Shown here piece after piece: positions 7,908 to 14,729 of a DNA stretch of 17,296 nucleotides. The translations under genes were made by a program, and so were the position numbers. How positions within the stretch are numbered: the stretch's first letter is position 1; the number at the start of each line of letters is the position of its first letter. The notes under the pieces were generated by a model. It was not told the origin of the DNA and did no database searches. It worked only from the letters and a program-made list of their open reading frames with translations. The stretch is from SIG636 sp045604285 (GTDB lineage Bacteria; Bacillota; Clostridia; Oscillospirales; CAG-382), in contig JAZUNS010000119.1 in assembly GCA_045604285.1 (NCBI GenBank), forward strand, positions 1 through 17,296. The letters are read 5' to 3'.

Positions 7908-8948
7908 TTATCTAAGTGCGTTGGGTTCCTTTATACCTTTTTCTGTTATAAAGGCGGTTATAAGCTCTGACGGCGTTACGTCAAAGGCGGGGTTGTATAT
8001 TCTTGCTTTTTCTGTAACCATGGGCTTTTCGTACCAAAGCGAGCGAACCTCAGCCTCGGCTCTCTGCTCGATCACTATATCCTTGCCGTCTTTTACGGAA
8101 AAATCTATGGTCGAGTAGGGCGCACAAACGTAAAACGGAACTGAAAAGTGTTTAGCCAAGATTGCTAACATATAAGTCCCTATTTTGTTAGCCGCATCGC
8201 CGTTTGCCGCAACCCTGTCACAGCCGGTAAAAATAGCGGATATTTTTCCGGTTGCCAAAACGGATGCCGCCATGTTATCACAGATAAGGGTGGTGTCTAC
8301 GCCGTTTTCGGTAAGCTCAAAGGCGGTAAGCCTGGCACCTTGCAGCAAGGGCCTTGTTTCCATCGAATACACCTTAACGCCCTTGCCGTTCTCTGCTGCC
8401 ACGTATACGGGCGCCAGCGCCGTGCCGTATTTAACGGCAGCCAAAGCACCTGCGTTGCATACGGTCATTACCGTGTCACCGTCCTTTAGCAGGCTTGCAC
8501 CGTATTCTCCTATTGATTTGCAAACGGCTATATCGTTTTCTTCAATCTCAATCGCTTTGTTCTTAAGTGCGCTTAAAATGCAATCTGTACCTTTACCTTC
8601 GTTTGCGTTTGCGCAGCAAAGCATTTCTTCCAATGCCCAGGATAGATTCCTTGCCGTCGGTCGGGTGGAATTAAGGGTGGCGGCGTTGGCTTTAAGCCGT
8701 GCAATAAACTCGGACTCATCCTTGGTACCGTATCTTGCTGCCAGACAGTAAAGCCCTATGGCGGCAGAAACGCCGATGGCCGGTGCCCCTCTTACCCTAA
8801 GCTTTTTTATAGCTTCGCACATTTCGTCAATACCGCTAAGTCTGATAAGCTTAAGCTCGGTAGGCAACAGCGTTTGGTCTATTATAACAAGCTCGTCGGT
8901 AGTGCCGTCAAGGGTAACCGTTTTGGGTAAGGTGTTGCCGTTTAGCAT
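7908..8948 (-). CDS. mtnA: S-methyl-5-thioribose-1-phosphate isomerase
   Basis: MtnA converts 5-methylthioribose-1-phosphate to 5-methylthioribulose-1-phosphate in methylthioadenosine salvage. It belongs to the eIF2B-alpha/MtnA isomerase family. Visible motifs are DQTLLP (24-29), RGAPAIGV (53-60), the catalytic Cys164 in TVCNAGALA, ETRPLLQGARLTAFEL (197-212) and the catalytic Asp244 in TGCDRVAANGD, where MtnA usually has GADR. NKIGTY and FDVTPSELI complete the match. Length 346 aa is typical. The start codon lies inside the end of pnp (7-base overlap) and lacks a strong ribosome site, so translation is probably coupled to pnp. Related ribose-1,5-bisphosphate isomerases are an alternative, but the motifs and neighbours favour MtnA. 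Confidence 0.93.
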   Translation of the reverse strand: MLNGNTLPKTVTLDGTTDELVIIDQTLLPTELKLIRLSGIDEMCEAIKKLRVRGAPAIGVSAAIGLYCLAARYGTKDESEFIARLKANAATLNSTRPTARNLSWALEEMLCCANANEGKGTDCILSALKNKAIEIEENDIAVCKSIGEYGASLLKDGDTVMTVCNAGALAAVKYGTALAPVYVAAENGKGVKVYSMETRPLLQGARLTAFELTENGVDTTLICDNMAASVLATGKISAIFTGCDRVAANGDAANKIGTYMLAILAKHFSVPFYVCAPYSTIDFSVKDGKDIVIEQRAEAEVRSLWYEKPMVTEKARIYNPAFDVTPSELITAFITEKGIKEPNALR

Positions 8949-9751
8949 GATTTGATAATTTCGCCAACAAGTCCGCCCAGAACCAAGCTGCGCTGTCTGC
9001 CGGTTTCGGCTACTTCCTCCATGGTAAGCTTGTTGCCGGTAATGCCTGCAGCCATATTGGTGATAAGTGAAAGCGTAAGCACCTTAAGCCCGCAATGTAC
9101 TGCGGCAATAACTTCGGGAACGGTGGACATACCAACTGCGTCGGCACCTAAAATCCTAAACGCTCTTATTTCTGCAGGCGTTTCGTAGGAGGGGCCTGTG
9201 CAGGCGATATAAACGCCCTTTTTAAGCTCAATACCCAGTTTTTCGGCACACTCTTCTGCAATTTTTCTCAGCTCGGGGTTATAGGCGTAGGTCATATCGG
9301 GGAATCTAACGCCAAGCTCGTCGTCGTTAGGCCCCATAAGAGGGTTACGAGCCTGGAAGTTGATGTGGTCTTCAACAAGCATTATATCACCTACTTTGAA
9401 GGAGGTGTTTATACCGCCGGTTGCGTTGGTTAAAAAGATTTTGTCTGCACCTAATTTTCTAAGCACGCGCAGGGGGAATACCGCATCCGCAGGGGAATGT
9501 CCTTCGTAAAGGTGAAGCCTGCCGTCCATGCAGGCAACGTTTTTGCCTTCCACGGTGCCAAGTATAAGTCTGCCGTTATGATAAGGCGCTGTGGAAACAC
9601 CAAAGCCGGGTATTTCGGAATAGGGGATTATCGTGTGGGCATCAACACGGTCTGCAAATCCTGCAAGCCCACTGCCCAGCACAACTATAATCTCAGGCTT
9701 AAAGCCGCCGGAAAGCTCGTTGATTTTATTGCAAGCATCGTTGTAATTCAT
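8942..9751 (-). CDS. Purine nucleoside phosphorylase (6-oxopurine type)
   Basis: This enzyme cleaves inosine/guanosine-type nucleosides with phosphate to the free base and (deoxy)ribose-1-phosphate. It is a trimeric-class PNP/MTA phosphorylase family member. Motifs: GSGLAGF (26-32), PYHNGRL (57-62), MDGRLHLYEGH (75-85), NATGGIN (109-115), GPSYETPAEIR (186-196) and VGMSTVPEVIAA (206-217). The base-binding residues are Glu190 and Asn232 (in LITNMAAG). Asn marks 6-oxopurine specificity, whereas true MTA phosphorylases usually carry Asp. It starts 2 bases after mtaD stops, with GGAGG inside the end of mtaD. Between a deaminase and MtnA, its substrate here may include 5'-methylthioinosine (inference). 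Confidence 0.92.
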   Translation of the reverse strand: MNYNDACNKINELSGGFKPEIIVVLGSGLAGFADRVDAHTIIPYSEIPGFGVSTAPYHNGRLILGTVEGKNVACMDGRLHLYEGHSPADAVFPLRVLRKLGADKIFLTNATGGINTSFKVGDIMLVEDHINFQARNPLMGPNDDELGVRFPDMTYAYNPELRKIAEECAEKLGIELKKGVYIACTGPSYETPAEIRAFRILGADAVGMSTVPEVIAAVHCGLKVLTLSLITNMAAGITGNKLTMEEVAETGRQRSLVLGGLVGEIIKSC

Positions 9752-9753
9752 AA

Positions 9754-11058
9754 TTAACCTCCAACCTTTTCTGCTATGCGCTTTGCCCGTGTTTCTACTT
9801 CAAAACGCTCTTTTTCAATATCTATCGTAGTGTATTCTCCGTGATCGTAAAGAATTTTTCCGTCGCATATCGTCATAACCACGTCACTGCCTTGAGCAGA
9901 ATATACCAAATTAGCCGCCATATTGTGAACCGGTGTCATATAGGGTTTATCAACGTCTAAAACGGCAATGTCTGCCTTGCAGCCAACCTTGATCAAGCCG
10001 CAATCGTTTCTGCCTTGAGATAAAGCACCAGCCCTTGTTGCGGCGTAAAGCGCCTGGGCGGGGGTGATAAGGGTAGGGTCGTCGGACAAAGCCTTATTCA
10101 TGGTGGCGTAAAGCTTAAGCTCTTCAAACATATTCAAATTATTGTTGCTGGCAACACCATCCGTACCTAAACCAACGTTTACACCGGCTTTAAGCATAGA
10201 GGCAACGTCTGCAAAACCGCTGGCAAGCTTCAAATTGCTTACGGGGTTGTTGGCTACGGTAACGCCTTTGCGGGCAAGAATGTTATAATCCTCACCTTCA
10301 AGATGTACGCAGTGGGCAGCGGTGCAGGGAACGTCAAAGGCACCCAAACTTTCGAAATAAGCAGCAGGTGTCATACCGTGTCTTGCTTTGCATTCCTCGT
10401 GCTCAGACTTTGTCTCTGACATATGCAGGTGCATATTCATGCCTCTGCCCTTGGCAATTTCAGCCGCTGCCTTAACAACCGTGGGGTTGGTGGTGTACTC
10501 TGCGTGTACAGCCATATCAAGCTTAAACCGCTTGCTGTTTTTTATATCTTCGTTGTCAAAGCACGCCATGTACTCTTTATATTCACCCAAGGAGGTTATA
10601 TCCGTGTTGCCAAAGCAAACTATAGCATTTGAGGCGTTCATTTTAAGCCCGCTTTTTTCGTTAGCCTCAAACAGATAGGGAAGCTTAAAATACATTTCGG
10701 TAGAGCTTACGCAACCAAAACGTAAAAGCTCTGCCTGCGCCATAAGGGTGGCGTGGTAAATATCCTCGCCCGTTATTTCCGCCTCAAAGGGAAAAACTTT
10801 TTTGTTAAGCCAATCGGAGAGGGCAAGGTTTTCGGCGTATCCCCTTAACAAAACCATGGGTAAATGGGTATGGATGTTATAAAAGGCAGGGCAAGCTATC
10901 ATCCCCTTGCCGTCAACTACCTTGTCATAAGCGGCAATCGGCTCCGTTTCGGAGATAAGCTCTATCTTTTCGTCCCTGATGCCTATATACCCGTTGTTTT
11001 TGATTTCAAAGTTTTCATCTGCATAAGATATGTTTTTTAAAAGAATGCTTTCGCTCAT
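9754..11058 (-). CDS. mtaD: MTA/SAH/5'-deoxyadenosine deaminase, amidohydrolase family
   Basis: This is a zinc amidohydrolase of the MtaD/SsnA group that deaminates the adenine of 5'-methylthioadenosine, S-adenosylhomocysteine, adenosine or 5'-deoxyadenosine. Metal-site and catalytic residues are visible: His63 and His65 (NIHTHLPM), His185 (HAEYT), His212 with Glu215 (HLHMSET), His249 (AAHCVHLEG) and Asp300 (GLGTDGVASNN). At 434 aa from the ATG at 11058 it is normal. The frame is open further upstream, but GGAGG (11068-11072) sits 9 bases before this ATG and the extra residues do not match the family. First gene of the pnp-mtnA-dagK block. The exact substrate is inferred from context. Confidence 0.9.
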   Translation of the reverse strand: MSESILLKNISYADENFEIKNNGYIGIRDEKIELISETEPIAAYDKVVDGKGMIACPAFYNIHTHLPMVLLRGYAENLALSDWLNKKVFPFEAEITGEDIYHATLMAQAELLRFGCVSSTEMYFKLPYLFEANEKSGLKMNASNAIVCFGNTDITSLGEYKEYMACFDNEDIKNSKRFKLDMAVHAEYTTNPTVVKAAAEIAKGRGMNMHLHMSETKSEHEECKARHGMTPAAYFESLGAFDVPCTAAHCVHLEGEDYNILARKGVTVANNPVSNLKLASGFADVASMLKAGVNVGLGTDGVASNNNLNMFEELKLYATMNKALSDDPTLITPAQALYAATRAGALSQGRNDCGLIKVGCKADIAVLDVDKPYMTPVHNMAANLVYSAQGSDVVMTICDGKILYDHGEYTTIDIEKERFEVETRAKRIAEKVGG

Positions 11059-11095
11059 AAACGACTTCCTCCGAAGATGCAAAAAATAACAACTT

Positions 11096-11124
11096 ATATT
11101 AACATATCCAACGTTCATTTTCAA
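11096..11124 (-). promoter_or_regulatory. Leftward promoter for mtaD-pnp-mtnA-dagK
   Basis: On the minus strand, TTGAAA (11119-11124) and TAATAT (11096-11101) are 17 bases apart, with a TG one base before the -10 (extended -10). The start point would be near 11090, giving a short leader to mtaD. The -10 box is imperfect. Confidence 0.6.
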
Positions 11125-11170
11125 GAGAATATTTACATAATTAAGTTATTATGAAAAATGCTCTTGAAAA
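11118..11170. repeat. Inverted repeat spanning the divergent promoter region
   Basis: Arms TTTTCAAGAG (11118-11127) and CTCTTGAAAA (11161-11170) are perfectly complementary over 10 bp. Each contains the -35 box of one of the divergent promoters. A smaller inverted repeat, cataat (11136-11141) and attatg (11148-11153), shares almost the same centre (11144.5 versus 11144). This could simply be symmetric promoters or a binding site for a shared regulator. Confidence 0.65.
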
Positions 11171-11192
11171 GCTATACGCATTGTGTTATAAT
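11164..11192 (+). promoter_or_regulatory. Rightward promoter for the GHL10-lipoprotein operon
   Basis: TTGAAA (11164-11169) and a perfect TATAAT (11187-11192) are separated by 17 bases, with an extended TG ahead of the -10. The start point would be near 11199, leaving a leader of about 75 bases. Confidence 0.9.
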
Positions 11193-11202
11193 GTTAACAC
11201 AA
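11181..11202 (+). promoter_or_regulatory. Operator-like palindrome over the -10 box
   Basis: Arms TTGTGTTA (11181-11188) and TAACACAA (11195-11202) are perfectly complementary, with 6 bases between. The palindrome covers the -10 box and the predicted start point, a classic place for a repressor. It resembles but does not equal a Rex-type site (TTGTTAA-N4-TTAACAA). No regulator gene is nearby, so the binding protein is unknown. Confidence 0.5.
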
Positions 11203-11209
11203 TTATAAG

Positions 11210-11233
11210 GGACGGTATACGAATATACCGTCC
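11210..11233 (+). promoter_or_regulatory. Hairpin in 5' leader
   Basis: Arms ggacggtata (11210-11219) and tataccgtcc (11224-11233) form a perfect 10-bp stem with a CGAA loop, about 10 bases from the predicted RNA 5' end. No U-tract follows directly, so it is not a terminator. A 5' hairpin of this kind often stabilises mRNA. Confidence 0.6.
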
Positions 11234-11274
11234 GTGCTATTACATAGATTTTTGAAAGGACGTGCATTTAGATT

Positions 11275-12411
11275 ATGAGCAAGTATTTTTACGGCGTATG
11301 GGTTGCAAGCGTTAGCAATTTGGATTTTCCCTCTGCCCCTGGTATTTCTGTGGAGAAAATGAAGGAAGAGCTGGAGGATATTATATCCACCTCTAAAAAA
11401 GCAGGTCTTAACGCAATTCTTTTCCAGGTAAGACCCGCATCCGATTCTCTCTATAAATCCAAGCTTTTCCCCGTTTCCAAGTATCTTACGGGCGTTCAGG
11501 GTTCCGAGCTTCCCGAGGGCTTCGATCCGCTGGATTATATGGTTACCCGTTGTCATGAGGAAGGCATAGAGCTTCACGCTTGGCTTAATCCCTACCGTAT
11601 TACCTTGGGCAGCGAAGATAAGCCTAATCAAGACCTTTCCGCTCTTTGCGAAGGCCACCCTGCAAGGGTACATCCCGAATGGGTCGTTGCTTATCCCGAC
11701 GGCAAGCTTTATTTCAACCCCGGCATCCAGGCTGTACGTGATTTGATAGTTGACGGCGTGCGTGAGATTGTTGAGGGCTACGCTGTTGACGGCATACATT
11801 TTGACGACTATTTCTATCCTTACCCCAAGCGTGTTGAGGTGGACGGCGTTTCCACCGTTCTTCCTTATGACGATAAGAAGGAATACGAAGAAAGCGGTAA
11901 CGGTATGTCTCTTGACGATTGGAGAAGAGATAACGTTAATAAGCTTATAAAGCAGTGCTACGATGCTATCCACGCTATCCGCGATAACTGCTCCTTCGGT
12001 ATTTCTCCCTTTGCAATCTGGCGTAACAAGAGCGAAGCCTGCCCCGAGGGTATGGAAACCAACGGTCTTGAATGCTATTCTGCTCTTTATGCAGACTTTA
12101 AGGCGTGGGTAGACGGCGGTTATATCGATTACATAAATCCTCAGATTTATTGGAAGTTTGATACTGCCGTTGCTCGTTTCGGCGTAATTCTTGATTGGTA
12201 TGACGAGTATATGGAAGGCAAGAATATCGGTTTGTATGCAGGTCACGGCCTTTACAGATGCGATTCCGAAGGATGGGAGCCTGACGAGATTCCCAATCAG
12301 ATCGACTATTGCAAACAAAAGAAAAACTGCAACGGCAGTGTATTTTTCGGCTACTCCAAGCTTAAAGAAAACGCTTTGGGACTTACGGAGATAATTGCCG
12401 AAAAGGCTTAA
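11275..12411 (+). CDS. GHL10/DUF187 glycosidase-like protein (YngK/DigH-like), no signal peptide
   Basis: This is a TIM-barrel glycosyl hydrolase-like protein of the GHL10 (DUF187) family; E. coli DigH (YddW) of this broad group cuts denuded peptidoglycan glycan strands. Family blocks seen: GVWVASV (7-13), KKAGLNAILFQVRP (41-54), SKYLTGVQG (68-76), HAWLNPYR (101-108), HPEW (133-136), VDGIHFDDYFYP (171-182) and YINPQIYW near residue 287. Length is 378 aa. Most relatives are secreted, but this one starts MSKYFYGVWV directly at the barrel, and a stop codon two codons upstream rules out an N-terminal extension. It may act in the cytoplasm or leave by another route. Its ribosome site (AAAGGA) is rather distant, 14 bases. 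It is followed 22 bases later by a lipoprotein gene in the same operon. Confidence 0.85.
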   Translation: MSKYFYGVWVASVSNLDFPSAPGISVEKMKEELEDIISTSKKAGLNAILFQVRPASDSLYKSKLFPVSKYLTGVQGSELPEGFDPLDYMVTRCHEEGIELHAWLNPYRITLGSEDKPNQDLSALCEGHPARVHPEWVVAYPDGKLYFNPGIQAVRDLIVDGVREIVEGYAVDGIHFDDYFYPYPKRVEVDGVSTVLPYDDKKEYEESGNGMSLDDWRRDNVNKLIKQCYDAIHAIRDNCSFGISPFAIWRNKSEACPEGMETNGLECYSALYADFKAWVDGGYIDYINPQIYWKFDTAVARFGVILDWYDEYMEGKNIGLYAGHGLYRCDSEGWEPDEIPNQIDYCKQKKNCNGSVFFGYSKLKENALGLTEIIAEKA

Positions 12412-12433
12412 AGTTTTGGAGGTAATGTAAATA

Positions 12434-14593
12434 ATGAAAAAAAGAATTTTTGCTTTAATCCTTGCATCCTTAATGTTACTTGGATGCTTTGCCGCCTGCA
12501 AGGACGACAATGAAAACAACAGTAGTGCGGACAGCAGTGATGCAGTCAGCACCGAAAGCGGCGATTCTTCAGGCGAGCTTTCCGGCGAAGAAGAGTCCAC
12601 CGGTGATGCAAGCGCTGAAGAAGACAGCAGCGCCGATAAATTCAATTCCTTAACCGATAACAGGGAAAAACTTATATACTTTTCCGGCAGCATCGCAGAC
12701 CTTGAAGATTATGAGGATAAGCTTAACGGCATTTTCGGCAACGGTACCGAAAATAATTCCGTTACAAGCATTTACGGTGATTTCGCCGTAACCGAGCTTA
12801 CTCAAAACGGTGAAGACGTTATGGGCTCTTTCCCCATGCCCGGCGACCTCAGCTTTAAGCTTCTTACCGATGGCAACGTTATTAACGCTTCCGGTGAAGC
12901 TACCATGAACGGTGAAAAGATTGATGCCGCAATTCAGGCAGGTCTTGAAGGCTTGCGTATAGACTCTGACTTTGCTTTAAAGCAGCCCGTGTTTATTACC
13001 GAGGAAATGCTTAACGAGCTTATCAGCAGCATGGCATCCGGAATGGGCGGCGCAGCTTTTGATATGGATAGTTTGTCCGGACTTACCGAGGGTCTCGATC
13101 CCGCAATGATCGAAACCTACGTTAAGGGTAAGCTGTTGCAGATTATTCCCGAAAGTGCAGTAACCTCCGAAAAGGTTACCTACGCTACCGATAATAACGA
13201 AGCCGGCTATGAAGCTGAATGCATCGTTCTTACCATTAATAAGGATACCCTTAAGCAAATGGCAGAAGATGCACGTACAGCTCTTTACAGCGATATAATC
13301 TTTAAGCAGATAATGGGCACTCTTTATGATAAGCTTTTGGAAGCCGACGCTTTAGGCGGCAGCGATGACGATTATTATTACGATGAAGATTATATCTATG
13401 ACGAAAGCTTTGACTTGGACTTTTCCTACAACGAAAGCTTTGATTTCGAGTTTTCCTATGACGATGAAAGCTACGACTACTTCTATTCCGAAGAAGTCAG
13501 CGGCGACGTAAACGAAGTTCCCACTAAGGAAGAGTTTTACGAAAGCTTCTTTGAAAGCATTGACGAGCTTGCAGAGAGCGTTGAAGGCGCAGAGGATTTC
13601 TCCGTTGTTCTTAAGCGCTATTTCATCAATGGCAAGGGTATTGCCTTAGATTTTGAAATGCCCATGGATGAAAGCAAGTTGAGCCTTTCCGCATGGAGTA
13701 TCGAAACCGAAACCGAATGGGATTACGGCGTAAAGATTCTTGACGGCGAAACCGAAATGCTTAACGTTAAGGGCAAAAACATTGGTAACGACGTAGATTT
13801 CAGTGCAGCTGTTTACAACGTTGACTACAGCTACAATGAAGAAACCGGTGATGTTGATGAAACCGTATACAAGGCAATAGATCTTACGCTTAAGACTGCA
13901 GGCGAAGACGTTGACTTTAACCTTACTACGGATAACGGCAGCACCGTTACCTATAAGCAGGTTTCTGCAGATGACAGTGCTTCCTTCACCATGGTTATAT
14001 ATGAAGATACCTACGATTACGTTATCGGCGAAGACGGTTCCTACGAGTTGGTTGAGAAAACCGTAAAGCAGCTTGATATGTCTTTCAACAAGAAGGGTGA
14101 AAACGCTGACTTTTCTGTAATCACCGAGGATGGCAATAACATCACCTGCAAGGTTAATGGCAATGCCTTTAACCTAAAGTTCATGAACGGCGAGACCGAA
14201 ACTTTGTCTATCGATGGTACAGTTACCGCCAAGGAAAACGGCTTTACCGTAAACGGCACTCTCAATTACGGCGAAGAAAAGCCCATAAATCTTGTTATTG
14301 ACTGCACTTGCGAAACCACCGAGACTAAGATGGATTGCAACTGTAAGGTTGAGCTTTCAGGCGAAAGCGACGAGGGTAATGTCGTTGCAAAATTCGAAAT
14401 GGGCTTTGGCGTAGATACCGCAAGCACCGAAACCCTTGTACCTCCCGCAGCAGGTGAGGGCGATTACACTATGGATTCCATGGAATCTGTTTCCGGCATC
14501 TACGGCCTTCTTACCGATTCCCTTATGCAAATGCTTATGGGCGGCGAAGGAAGCTTTGATGATGTTTCCGGTGACGATTATACGGAATTTTAA
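12434..14593 (+). CDS. Large acidic lipoprotein of unknown function
   Basis: I do not recognise the family. The N-terminus is a lipoprotein signal peptide: KKR, a hydrophobic stretch, then LLGC (Cys18) or FAAC (Cys22) as possible lipobox sites. A Ser/Asp/Glu-rich linker (about 24-70) would span the cell wall. The body has repeating beta-strand-like segments, suggesting a large beta-rich domain or two related halves. Residues 310-355 are extremely acidic and aromatic with three near-repeats (DESFDLDFSY, NESFDFEFSY, DESYDYFYSE). Near the C-terminus are two C-x-C pairs (Cys624/626 and Cys635/637). It has a strong GGAGGT site 10 bases before the ATG and follows the GHL10 gene. A surface partner or substrate-binding role is possible but unproven. 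Confidence 0.85.
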   Translation: MKKRIFALILASLMLLGCFAACKDDNENNSSADSSDAVSTESGDSSGELSGEEESTGDASAEEDSSADKFNSLTDNREKLIYFSGSIADLEDYEDKLNGIFGNGTENNSVTSIYGDFAVTELTQNGEDVMGSFPMPGDLSFKLLTDGNVINASGEATMNGEKIDAAIQAGLEGLRIDSDFALKQPVFITEEMLNELISSMASGMGGAAFDMDSLSGLTEGLDPAMIETYVKGKLLQIIPESAVTSEKVTYATDNNEAGYEAECIVLTINKDTLKQMAEDARTALYSDIIFKQIMGTLYDKLLEADALGGSDDDYYYDEDYIYDESFDLDFSYNESFDFEFSYDDESYDYFYSEEVSGDVNEVPTKEEFYESFFESIDELAESVEGAEDFSVVLKRYFINGKGIALDFEMPMDESKLSLSAWSIETETEWDYGVKILDGETEMLNVKGKNIGNDVDFSAAVYNVDYSYNEETGDVDETVYKAIDLTLKTAGEDVDFNLTTDNGSTVTYKQVSADDSASFTMVIYEDTYDYVIGEDGSYELVEKTVKQLDMSFNKKGENADFSVITEDGNNITCKVNGNAFNLKFMNGETETLSIDGTVTAKENGFTVNGTLNYGEEKPINLVIDCTCETTETKMDCNCKVELSGESDEGNVVAKFEMGFGVDTASTETLVPPAAGEGDYTMDSMESVSGIYGLLTDSLMQMLMGGEGSFDDVSGDDYTEF
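13400..13492 (+). repeat. Tandem 30-bp coding repeats in the lipoprotein gene
   Basis: Units at 13400-13429 and 13430-13459 match at 25 of 30 bases and encode DESFDLDFSY and NESFDFEFSY. A third degenerate unit (13463-13492) encodes DESYDYFYSE. This indicates local duplication, giving an acidic aromatic loop on the outside of the cell. Confidence 0.8.
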
Positions 14594-14612
14594 GTAAATG
14601 AAGTGATATTTT

Positions 14613-14638
14613 AGTGCTTCGTTATGGAAGCGGCGCTA
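14613..14638 (+). promoter_or_regulatory. Small hairpin with terminator-competing sequence
   Basis: gcttc (14616-14620) can pair with gaagc (14627-14631). The segment cggcgct (14631-14637) is complementary to agcgccg in the left arm of the terminator that follows. The two pairings exclude each other, as in an attenuator. No known riboswitch class is recognised, and the match is only 7 bp. Confidence 0.3.
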
Positions 14639-14659
14639 AAGTTATCAGTTGGTTTATTC

Positions 14660-14695
14660 AAGCGCCGAAGCGTACCAAACGCCTCGGCGCTTTTT
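14660..14695 (+). terminator. Terminator of the GHL10-lipoprotein operon
   Basis: Arms aagcgccgaagcgt (14660-14673) and acgcctcggcgctt (14679-14692) form a 14-position stem with one mismatch and a 5-base loop, followed by a T-run at 14691-14695. Strong intrinsic terminator. It lies only 34 bases before the next start codon, and no clear promoter is seen for that gene. Confidence 0.9.
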
Positions 14696-14729
14696 AAACT
14701 TTAATGTACCACAAGGAGGTTTGTTACAA

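Noticed and set aside
11203..12693. Long minus-strand open frame (496 codons) opposite the GHL10 gene and lipoprotein start
   Set aside because: It is antisense to two well-supported genes, would begin inside the lipoprotein coding region and read through the 11210-11233 hairpin, and resembles no protein family.
14594..14710. Known riboswitch or T-box before the GrpB-deaminase gene
   Set aside because: The leader is too short for a T-box and lacks its conserved sequences. It does not match any riboswitch consensus I can recall, so only a possible attenuator is reported.
14649..14729. 27-residue N-terminal extension of the GrpB-deaminase protein
   Set aside because: It is encoded by the terminator hairpin and lacks a ribosome site. 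AAGGAGGT 9 bases before the ATG at 14730 marks the true start.
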